Source of the DNA: an uncultured Oscillospiraceae bacterium
GTDB taxonomy: Bacteria; Bacillota; Clostridia; Oscillospirales; Acutalibacteraceae
Reading direction: 5' to 3'
DNA: 9,698 nucleotides
NCBI GenBank assembly: GCA_905203795.1
Contig: CAJKXG010000030.1
Coordinates: 1 to 9,698, forward strand
Shown: piece after piece, positions 1 to 4,706 of the stretch
How the letters are laid out: every line of letters begins with the position of its first letter
Numbering within the stretch: the first letter of the stretch is position 1
The notes under the pieces: model-generated
The model's input: only the letters and a program-made list of their open reading frames with translations
What the model was told of the DNA's origin: nothing
Databases searched by the model: none
Made by a program: the position numbers and the translations under genes

Positions 1-34
1 GCAATTCGCGCTTTTTGCGCGGGTTGCTTTTTTT
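1..34 (+). terminator. Intrinsic terminator of an upstream plus-strand gene outside the window
   Basis: An 11-bp stem (1-11 pairing with 17-27, including two U-G pairs) closes a five-T loop and is followed by seven consecutive T at 28-34. This is the classic layout of a rho-independent terminator read on the plus strand. The left arm may extend beyond the window edge. It implies a gene to the left that converges on the minus-strand regulator ending at 83. Confidence 0.75.
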
Positions 35-46
35 GGTTGATAAATC

Positions 47-78
47 AACAAGACCGCCACCAATATGGCGGTCTTGTT
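47..78 (-). terminator. Hairpin terminator just after the XRE regulator gene
   Basis: A perfect 13-bp inverted repeat (47-59 with 66-78, loop 60-65) begins four bases past the stop codon of the minus-strand regulator. Read on the minus strand it exits into a short interrupted T tract (TTGATTTATC), and on the plus strand into TTTCGTTT. It probably works as a bidirectional terminator between converging genes. The weak T tracts lower certainty about its efficiency, not about the hairpin itself. Confidence 0.6.
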
Positions 79-82
79 TCGT

Positions 83-1096
83 TTAAACGTTTTGCGTAAA
101 CGTTTCCGTTCGGCGGTCGGTCCGGCGGTAGATATACTCGTCCTCCCCGCAGCCTTGCAGGACGATCTCTTCATCCGTATATCGCTTGACACACCACATG
201 AGTCCGCGATCGGTCTGCACGCATTTCCCCAATTGACATTCGCCGGTCGGAATCGTGATTTGATGGGGTTCATAGCTAAAATCACAGGTAAACCGGCAAA
301 ATGGCGCGGAATTGTCCTGATAATTCCGTATACGGAAGAATTGACCGCCGCCAAACATCCCCATATCAAATGGCATGTTGTAGGATATACCGCAATAAAT
401 ATCGGTGTCCTGCGGGCGAATGGAAAAAATGTATTCCGTCTTGCCCGTGCAGAGAAAAAAGTGGCAGTGTTCGGCTGTCGCTTGGTAAGAATCCGCCATT
501 CGCCACTGTTCCAAACACTTTTTGATCCCCACCTCACTGACCGTTGGCAGCGACCTGTGGCTGTGATCCACAAAAAACGTCTCCGTCCGCTTCATGGATT
601 TCGTTAGCGAGGCATCATACCGCTCTCCGATCAGGCGTTTCATCGTTTCATCGTTGGCATATATCGCGTGTGAGACGGTTCGATAGGCATACTGCGTCGT
701 CTTTGCCGTTTGATCGCGTTTGCAAACGGCACACAGTGTCTTTTGGTCAACACCGCCCATGTACAGCTTTGCCGTGAGAACGGTTTTGTCCGCAGAACAG
801 CTATATATCAGCGCAAATTGCTCGGTTTCTACAATTTCGCTCTGTTCCGCACGATAAACGCCGCACGTGAACTGCCGATACGCAGCGTCGAACGTGCTGA
901 TGCCGTTGACCAATATCGAGTCGGTTGTGACGGAAAACAGCCGACTGATCAATACGATCTTGGCGATTTCGGGAACAGCTTGATCCAATTCCCACTTGGA
1001 AACGGTTTGACGGCTTGTCCCGAGCTTTTCGCCGAACGCTTCCTGCGACAAACCGGCAGCAGTTCGGATTTGCAGGATTCGTTGTCCTAAAGTCAT
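83..1096 (-). CDS. XRE-family HTH regulator with cysteine-rich C-terminal region
   Basis: This 337-residue protein starts with a clear XRE/Cro-CI (HTH_3) DNA-binding domain at about residues 5-62. The motif LSQEAFGEKLGTSRQTVSKW gives the two recognition-region helices. It is therefore very probably a DNA-binding transcription factor. The remaining ~270 residues are not a domain I recognise. They contain all 14 cysteines of the protein (78, 100, 122, 125, 194, 211, 216, 235, 267, 271, 287, 292, 302, 316), including a CxxC at 122-125 and a CxxxC at 267-271, which could bind metal, sense redox state or form disulfides (inference). There is no membrane segment. The ATG at 1096 follows a purine-rich AGAGGA-type ribosome site and a good promoter at 1119-1147. 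The gene is transcribed alone, flanked by terminators on both sides. Its target is unknown; autoregulation is plausible. Confidence 0.88.
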   Translation of the reverse strand: MTLGQRILQIRTAAGLSQEAFGEKLGTSRQTVSKWELDQAVPEIAKIVLISRLFSVTTDSILVNGISTFDAAYRQFTCGVYRAEQSEIVETEQFALIYSCSADKTVLTAKLYMGGVDQKTLCAVCKRDQTAKTTQYAYRTVSHAIYANDETMKRLIGERYDASLTKSMKRTETFFVDHSHRSLPTVSEVGIKKCLEQWRMADSYQATAEHCHFFLCTGKTEYIFSIRPQDTDIYCGISYNMPFDMGMFGGGQFFRIRNYQDNSAPFCRFTCDFSYEPHQITIPTGECQLGKCVQTDRGLMWCVKRYTDEEIVLQGCGEDEYIYRRTDRRTETFTQNV

Positions 1097-1118
1097 CGTC
1101 CTCTTCCTTTCTGGTTAC

Positions 1119-1147
1119 ATGATATCACATCGGGCAACAACTGTCTA
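1119..1147 (-). promoter_or_regulatory. Promoter of the 337-residue XRE regulator
   Basis: On the minus strand a TAGACA -35 box (plus 1142-1147) lies 17 bp from a TATCAT -10 box (plus 1119-1124). Each differs from the sigma-A consensus by one base. The -10 box lies 22 bp upstream of the ATG at 1096. Three CTGTC/GACAG pentamers lie in or just upstream of it (1141-1145, 1166-1170, 1175-1179) and could be operator half-sites, but they are too short to argue strongly. Confidence 0.6.
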
Positions 1148-1183
1148 CCAATCGGAACTGGAAATCTGTCAACCGACAGGTGA

Positions 1184-1215
1184 CAAAAAAAGCCATCACG
1201 TTTGTGATGGCTTTT
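1184..1215 (-). terminator. Intrinsic terminator of the 89-residue NrdD-tail-like gene
   Basis: A perfect 12-bp stem (1188-1199 with 1204-1215) with a four-base loop starts 17 bases past the stop of the minus-strand gene. On the minus strand it runs into an uninterrupted T tract made by the A run at 1184-1191. This is a textbook rho-independent terminator. It isolates the small gene from the downstream XRE regulator. Confidence 0.85.
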
Positions 1216-1232
1216 GCTTTTGATTCAATCGC

Positions 1233-1502
1233 TCAACCGACGCAGACGCCGTGTTTGACACGGTCGGCTTCTTCCGCTTTTTTGGCGTTATTCCAGCGGT
1301 CAAGCGTGCCGACCAGATACCCCGTGATGCGGCGGATGCGCTCAAACGGCACGTCCGACAACTGATAACTCAGATTGACATCGTCGCCGTCCAGCTCAAT
1401 TTCCAGACTTTCCAGCCGACGACCGTATTTTTCCTGCACATATGCCACATAGGCATCCCGTTCTTTGTCGCTGATTTCTCCGCCTTTTACTGTTACTACC
1501 AT
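1233..1502 (-). CDS. Small protein resembling the NrdD glycyl-radical tail
   Basis: This is an 89-residue soluble protein. I chose the ATG at 1502 because a perfect AGGAGG (plus 1512-1517) lies nine bases upstream. The longer frame to 1568 would start inside the promoter. Residues ~1-50 are a small acidic alpha/beta-like region I do not recognise. Residues ~55-84 (RIRRITGYLVGTLDRWNN, then KKAEEADRVKH) closely resemble the C-terminus of anaerobic class III ribonucleotide reductase NrdD, where the glycine of the R-x-x-GYL motif carries the radical and an RVKH-type end follows; here that glycine would be G61. The protein lacks the ~600-residue catalytic barrel and the CxxC pairs of the NrdD zinc site. 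My memory is that such short proteins are often labelled anaerobic ribonucleoside-triphosphate reductase by similarity to this tail. The real role is unproven: a GrcA/YfiD-like spare part is one idea, an unrelated look-alike the alternative. It is monocistronic, with its own promoter and terminator. Confidence 0.75.
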   Translation of the reverse strand: MVVTVKGGEISDKERDAYVAYVQEKYGRRLESLEIELDGDDVNLSYQLSDVPFERIRRITGYLVGTLDRWNNAKKAEEADRVKHGVCVG

Positions 1503-1526
1503 GTCGTTATGCCTCCTAAACACAAA

Positions 1527-1561
1527 ATATAGTGGTTTGTGCTTACAATATACCACTATAT
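1527..1561. promoter_or_regulatory. Operator-like inverted repeat over the promoter of the 89-residue gene
   Basis: Perfect nine-base arms ATATAGTGG (1527-1535) and CCACTATAT (1553-1561) are separated by 17 bases. The right arm fills the spacer between -35 and -10, and the left arm covers the early transcribed region, with centres about 26 bp apart. A further related GTGGTA sits at 1563-1568 (minus strand). It could be a dimeric repressor site, or form a 5' UTR hairpin only if transcription began further upstream. The regulator is unknown. Confidence 0.4.
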
Positions 1562-1575
1562 GTACCACATGTCAA
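1547..1575 (-). promoter_or_regulatory. Promoter of the 89-residue NrdD-tail-like gene
   Basis: On the minus strand a perfect TTGACA -35 box (plus 1570-1575) lies 17 bp from a TATATT -10 box (plus 1547-1552). Transcription should start near 1540, giving a short leader of roughly 35-40 bases that carries the AGGAGG. This near-consensus promoter suggests strong expression unless repressed. Confidence 0.8.
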
Positions 1576-1582
1576 GAGGATT

Positions 1583-1694
1583 TGAAAAAAATATCAAAAA
1601 ATATTGGAAAAGGCGGCGCACGTTCAAACCGGTTGACAATATTTTGCCAACCGGTTTGGGGGAAGAGACTATTCACCCTGCCGCTTTTTGCGTG
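1583..1694. repeat. AT-rich spacer with twin AACCGGTT palindromes forming one hairpin
   Basis: The spacer contains an 11-bp perfect inverted repeat (1625-1635 with 1648-1658, 12-base loop). Each arm is itself built on the palindrome AACCGGTT (1627-1634 and 1649-1656), so the element is both a strong hairpin and two copies of one 8-bp dyad. It starts about 36 bases after the stop of the minus-strand membrane-protein gene. Neither side has a T tract next to the stem: minus-strand exit is AACGTGCG, with T runs only ~20 bases further on. It may be a transcript 3'-end structure or a protein-binding site. A-rich direct repeats (AAAAAATAT) lie at 1585-1604. Confidence 0.5.
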
Positions 1695-2639
1695 TCAGAT
1701 ATGGGTATACGCAAGCATAAAATTTTGAAACGCGAGTTCTTGGGAGATGCGTTCCGCATTATACGCGGCAATGCTGGTGTTTTCCACAGCAGTCTCCAGC
1801 AATTGGTTGTTCTTGGCGGAGGTTGCCGCCGCCTGTACCGCCATGCGCACCATGCTGTCACATTTGCCGTTGATGCTGACCAGTTCGCCGTATAGGGCGT
1901 GCTGATGATCGATAATGGTATCAAGCTTGCTGGAAATTTCCTCCAATGTGTATTGCAGTTGATCCCATCGAAGTTCCTGCATGATCAAATAATACAGACC
2001 ATCTGCCCCCTCCAGCTTGGTGGCGATACCCAGCCGCAGAAATTCATTCATGTAGCCGATGGGAATTAAATGACAGTATTTTTCATCGATCCCCATAGCA
2101 GAATAGAAGCAGTCAAGTTTTTCGGCGGCTTCTGCTTTTCGCGCAGACAGCGCGTCTCGTTGGCGGATCAATATGTTTCTCTCCCGCAGCTCTGCCTGTA
2201 CGCGGCGAGCATCGCCGGCAATTTGCCTTTTTTGCGCTTTACAATCCGCCGCATATTGTTCTTCAATTGCCTGCTCTGCCTTTGAGCGACGCGTCACACC
2301 GACGAAAATACCTGCCACCGCGCCGATCACACCGCATATCAGAGCAAGGTTAATGGCGCCGTCAAAAGCCTTGCCGATTTTGGAGAAAAATCCATCACCA
2401 ACGCATAAACCATAGATCACACCTATCACGGCTCCGGCAATGCCTCCAATACACAGAAAACCGAGAAAATAGTCCAAAACGCGGGTGCTGTTATTCCTTC
2501 GGGACGGTTTGCGAAACGTCTGTTTTTGACCCAATCGTGCAATCTGATTGTTCAACTGTGCGATACTGCGCGTCATCAGATAATTGTTTAATTCCATGTC
2601 ATACAGGATGGAAATACCCTCCCGCAACGAGTTGCTCAT
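1695..2639 (-). CDS. Two-TM coiled-coil membrane protein of unknown function
   Basis: This is a 314-residue protein with no domain I can name. It has a charged N-terminal helix (~1-50), two hydrophobic segments (about 57-79 and 94-115, glycine-rich GGIAGAVIGVIYGL and CGVIGAVAGIFVGV), then a long charged region likely to be coiled coil (~118-178). A more structured core follows (~180-250, with YMNEFLRLG, LEGADGLYYL and LDTIIDHQHALYGE), ending in an amphipathic C-terminal helix region. Both termini are probably on the same, cytoplasmic, side. I recall similar 'Y..EYL..GR...LEGPDGAYN'-type core sequences in uncharacterised Clostridia proteins, but cannot confirm this. GGGAGGG (plus 2646-2652) best fits the ATG at 2639; the ATG at 2642 and the TTG at 2654 are alternatives. 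It lies 21 bp after the 112-residue membrane-protein gene, so the two form one operon controlled by the divergent XRE promoter. Confidence 0.8.
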   Translation of the reverse strand: MSNSLREGISILYDMELNNYLMTRSIAQLNNQIARLGQKQTFRKPSRRNNSTRVLDYFLGFLCIGGIAGAVIGVIYGLCVGDGFFSKIGKAFDGAINLALICGVIGAVAGIFVGVTRRSKAEQAIEEQYAADCKAQKRQIAGDARRVQAELRERNILIRQRDALSARKAEAAEKLDCFYSAMGIDEKYCHLIPIGYMNEFLRLGIATKLEGADGLYYLIMQELRWDQLQYTLEEISSKLDTIIDHQHALYGELVSINGKCDSMVRMAVQAAATSAKNNQLLETAVENTSIAAYNAERISQELAFQNFMLAYTHI

Positions 2640-2660
2640 CATCGTCCCTCCCAACCCGAT

Positions 2661-2999
2661 TTAAAGATTTGCCTGTATGGATTTGGTAATCTTTTTGGCA
2701 ATCACAAACGGTGCTGCAAATACGCCGACCACGATGGACAGCAGACCTTTGATCACAAAATACAACACCCAACCTGCCAACGGCAGAAATAAAAACATGC
2801 TGGGTTGTATCCGGTTCAAAGCTTTCCAACCAAAAACACCAAGCGCAAGCGCAAAAATCAATCCCACCGCTTCCGAATTGTCAAAAATATTGACACAGAG
2901 CATGAGCAGTCCCAAGATGACCACATACAGCATAACAATCATAACCGCTTTGCCGACACTGCTGCACAAAAATTCCTTGAACCCTTTGTTTTCTTCCAT
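2661..2999 (-). CDS. Small three-TM membrane protein of unknown function
   Basis: This is a 112-residue protein, mostly hydrophobic. After a short charged start (MEENKGFKEFL) come three likely membrane segments at about residues 16-36, 42-58 and 66-92; the last is long and may be broken by the K at ~83. It ends in a basic tail (AKKITKSIQANL). There is no signal peptidase site and no catalytic motif. I do not recognise the family. The start at 2999 is chosen because GAGG (plus 3009-3012) sits nine bases upstream. The ATG at 3008 directly abuts the GAGG, and the longest frame (to 3104) would begin upstream of the promoter. It is the first gene of a two-gene operon with the 314-residue coiled-coil membrane protein, so the two probably act together in the membrane (inference). 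Confidence 0.8.
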   Translation of the reverse strand: MEENKGFKEFLCSSVGKAVMIVMLYVVILGLLMLCVNIFDNSEAVGLIFALALGVFGWKALNRIQPSMFLFLPLAGWVLYFVIKGLLSIVVGVFAAPFVIAKKITKSIQANL

Positions 3000-3017
3000 A
3001 AAAACCATCCTCACATA

Positions 3018-3054
3018 TTGTATTAAAGATCCAAAATGCTGATCTTTAACACAA
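3018..3054. promoter_or_regulatory. Operator pair 1 in the divergent XRE/membrane-operon region
   Basis: Fourteen-base arms (3018-3031 and 3041-3054) form an inverted repeat with a single mismatch and a nine-base spacer. Each arm carries a TTGTrTTAAAGATC half-site. The pair covers the expected transcription start of the minus-strand membrane operon and touches its -10 box. It is related in sequence and geometry to operator pair 2 at 3065-3109. Confidence 0.6.
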
Positions 3055-3082
3055 TTATAGCGGCAATATGTGCTAAAGTCAA
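3054..3082 (-). promoter_or_regulatory. Promoter of the two-gene membrane-protein operon
   Basis: On the minus strand TTGACT (plus 3077-3082) lies 17 bp from a perfect TATAAT (plus 3054-3059). The start site should fall near 3047, giving a leader of about 48 bases. The -35 box overlaps the left arm of operator pair 2 and the -10 box abuts operator pair 1, so a bound repressor would block polymerase directly. Confidence 0.85.
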
Positions 3083-3109
3083 GAAAAATGTTGAACTTTA
3101 GCACATATT
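3065..3109. promoter_or_regulatory. Operator pair 2: perfect 15-bp inverted repeat
   Basis: Arms 3065-3079 and 3095-3109 are perfect reverse complements over 15 bases (AATATGTGCTAAAGT), and three more bases pair if one T is bulged. The half-site TGTGCTAAAG matches the TTGTGTTAAAG half-site of pair 1. The site overlaps the -35 box of the membrane operon and ends seven bases before the ribosome site of the XRE gene, so it could control both directions. I see no convincing plus-strand -35/-10 pair for the XRE gene; its promoter is probably within this repeat. Confidence 0.7.
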
Positions 3110-3130
3110 AACGTAGGGGAGAGGTCAAAT

Positions 3131-3385
3131 ATGAAAATTTACGATTACAACGGTCGAAAAAACATATGCGGGGACAGGGTGCGCGAGGCGCGCCAAAAAC
3201 GGCGGCTGTCGCAGAGCGATTTGGCGGCGAAGCTGCAAGTCGAGGGCGTGATGATGGAGCGGGACAGCGTCAGCCGCATCGAAGCGGGGACGCGCTTTGT
3301 CGCGGACTATGAACTGAAGATCCTTGCCCGTGTGCTGCGGGTGGACCTTCTCTGGCTGCTTTCGCCCGACGAAGAAAACGGCTGA
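3131..3385 (+). CDS. Small XRE-family repressor, divergent from the membrane operon
   Basis: This 84-residue protein is almost entirely a Cro/CI-type HTH_3 domain. RVREARQKRRLSQSDLAAKL (about residues 16-35) is the first half of the fold, DSVSRIEAGTR (45-55) includes the recognition helix, and ELKILARVLRVDLLWLL (61-77) is the closing helices. A 13-residue N-terminal extension (MKIYDYNGRKNIC) precedes it. There is no ligand-binding or dimerisation domain beyond the fold, so it is a minimal repressor or antirepressor-type regulator. The ATG at 3131 has GGGGAGAGG six bases upstream. It faces the two-gene membrane operon across a region holding four related half-sites, which points to autoregulation and control of that operon (inference from layout). 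It is more GC-rich than the membrane genes it faces. Confidence 0.88.
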   Translation: MKIYDYNGRKNICGDRVREARQKRRLSQSDLAAKLQVEGVMMERDSVSRIEAGTRFVADYELKILARVLRVDLLWLLSPDEENG

Positions 3386-3469
3386 CCATATTTGAGCTGC
3401 GCCATTTCTCAGATAGCATCCTATCCTGCAGGGTGATGACTGCCGCAAGCGCGGCGACAAGAAAAAACG

Positions 3470-3510
3470 AAAGGGCTTGCCGTCTGCTATGAACAGACAA
3501 CAAGCCCTTT
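3470..3510. terminator. Two-tier bidirectional terminator between xre and ychF
   Basis: A 10-bp outer stem (3470-3479 with 3501-3510) and a 5-bp inner stem (3482-3486 with 3494-3498, seven-base loop) stack with a small internal bulge. Minus-strand exit is TTTCGTTTTTTC, a good T tract for the ychF transcript that ends 75 bases upstream. Plus-strand exit is TTTTGATG, a weaker tract for the XRE gene ending at 3385. The rest of the 200-base gap between the two genes shows no other gene. Confidence 0.75.
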
Positions 3511-3585
3511 TGATGACTGGAGTGGGTTTCTCTCGCGAATCTTTGGCAGACTGTTTGAGAGCAATGCAGTCCCCTCTGCCTTCTT

Positions 3586-4683
3586 TTATACATTAAAGCG
3601 GAACAACACGATATCGCCGTCCTGCATCACGTAATCCTTGCCTTCCGAGCGCACCAGCCCTTTTTCCTTGGCGGCGGCCATCGAACCGTTCGCCATCAGG
3701 TCGTCGAACGAAATGACCTCCGCGCGGATAAAGCCGCGCTCGAAATCCGAATGGATCTTGCCCGCCGCCTGCGGTGCTTTGGTGCCCGCTGTGATCGTCC
3801 ACGCGCGCACCTCCGGCTTGCCGGCGGTGAGATACGAAATCAGCCCCAGCAGGCGATAGCTTGCCTGAATCAGTCGGTCGAGACCCGAATGCGATAATCC
3901 CAGTTCCGAGAGGAACATCGCTTTTTCCTCGTCGTCCATGTCGGCGATGTCCGCCTCCATCTGGGCACAGATCGGCAGCACCTCGGCGTTTTCCGCCGCT
4001 GCGACCTGCCGCACCTGCTCGTAATAGCGATTGCCTGTCGGCTCGCCGCCCTGAAAATCCGTCTCGCTGAGATTGGCGGCATAGATCACCGGTTTGGCGG
4101 TGAGCAGCGGCGACTGCGCCAGCATGTCCGCTTCCTCCGGCGTGCAGTCGATCGACCGTGCGGGCTTGCCGGATTCCAGCACCGCCAGCACCCGCTTGAG
4201 AAAATCGACTTCTGTTTGCAGTGATTTGTCGCCCTTCATTGCCTTGGCGGTGCGATCGACGCGGCGCTCCAGCATTTCGATATCCGCAAAAATCAATTCG
4301 AGATTGATCGTTTCGATATCGCGCAGCGGATCAATGCTGCCCTCGACATGGATAATATCGTCGTTTTCAAAACAGCGCACCACATGCACGATCGCGTCCA
4401 CCTCGCGGATGTTCGCGAGAAACTTGTTGCCCAGCCCCTCGCCCTTGCTCGCGCCCTTTACCAGCCCCGCGATATCCACAAACTCGATGACGGCGGGGGT
4501 GACTTTATCGGGTTGATACAGCTTCGCCAGCGCGTCCAAACGCTCATCCGGCACGGCGACCACGCCCACGTTGGGGTCGATGGTGCAAAACGGATAGTTG
4601 GCGCTTTGCGCGCCGGCGTTGGTGATGGCGTTGAACAAAGTGGACTTGCCGACATTCGGCAGTCCGACGATTCCGAGTTTCAT
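3586..4683 (-). CDS. ychF: Redox-regulated ATPase YchF (OLA1 family)
   Basis: This is a full-length 365-residue member of the Obg-related YchF/OLA1 subfamily of P-loop NTPases. YchF proteins bind ribosomes and hydrolyse ATP, unusually for the Obg group, and have been linked to oxidative-stress responses. The P-loop GLPNVGKS is at 7-14, the G3 motif DIAG at 70-73 continues into the Obg-family glycine-rich LVKGASKGEGLGN, and NLSE (204-207) replaces the guanine-specifying NKxD, which is the signature of ATP preference. A helical region (~135-200) and a C-terminal TGS domain (~281-364) follow. C33 in PFCTI is in the position of the redox-sensitive cysteine (C35) of E. coli YchF. The AAAGGA-type ribosome site is rather far (about 11 bases) from the ATG. 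The start lies 23 bp after the ABC exporter gene, suggesting cotranscription. Confidence 0.97.
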   Translation of the reverse strand: MKLGIVGLPNVGKSTLFNAITNAGAQSANYPFCTIDPNVGVVAVPDERLDALAKLYQPDKVTPAVIEFVDIAGLVKGASKGEGLGNKFLANIREVDAIVHVVRCFENDDIIHVEGSIDPLRDIETINLELIFADIEMLERRVDRTAKAMKGDKSLQTEVDFLKRVLAVLESGKPARSIDCTPEEADMLAQSPLLTAKPVIYAANLSETDFQGGEPTGNRYYEQVRQVAAAENAEVLPICAQMEADIADMDDEEKAMFLSELGLSHSGLDRLIQASYRLLGLISYLTAGKPEVRAWTITAGTKAPQAAGKIHSDFERGFIRAEVISFDDLMANGSMAAAKEKGLVRSEGKDYVMQDGDIVLFRFNV

Positions 4684-4706
4684 AAGCGGATGGGTCCTTT
4701 CGTTAT

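Noticed and set aside
65..607. Plus-strand frame of 180 codons opposite the XRE regulator
   Set aside because: It starts inside the terminator hairpin, has no ribosome site and no motif, and is antisense to a protein with a clear HTH domain.
1503..1568. N-terminal extension of the 89-residue protein to an upstream start at 1568
   Set aside because: It would begin inside the -35/-10 region; the AGGAGG nine bases before the ATG at 1502 fixes the start there.
3000..3104. N-terminal extension of the 112-residue membrane protein to 3104
   Set aside because: It would translate through the promoter and both operator pairs; GAGG plus spacing supports the ATG at 2999.
3386..3585. The gap between xre and ychF examined for a tRNA or small gene
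   Set aside because: No cloverleaf, CCA end or ribosome-site-led frame is apparent; only the two-tier hairpin at 3470-3510 stands out.
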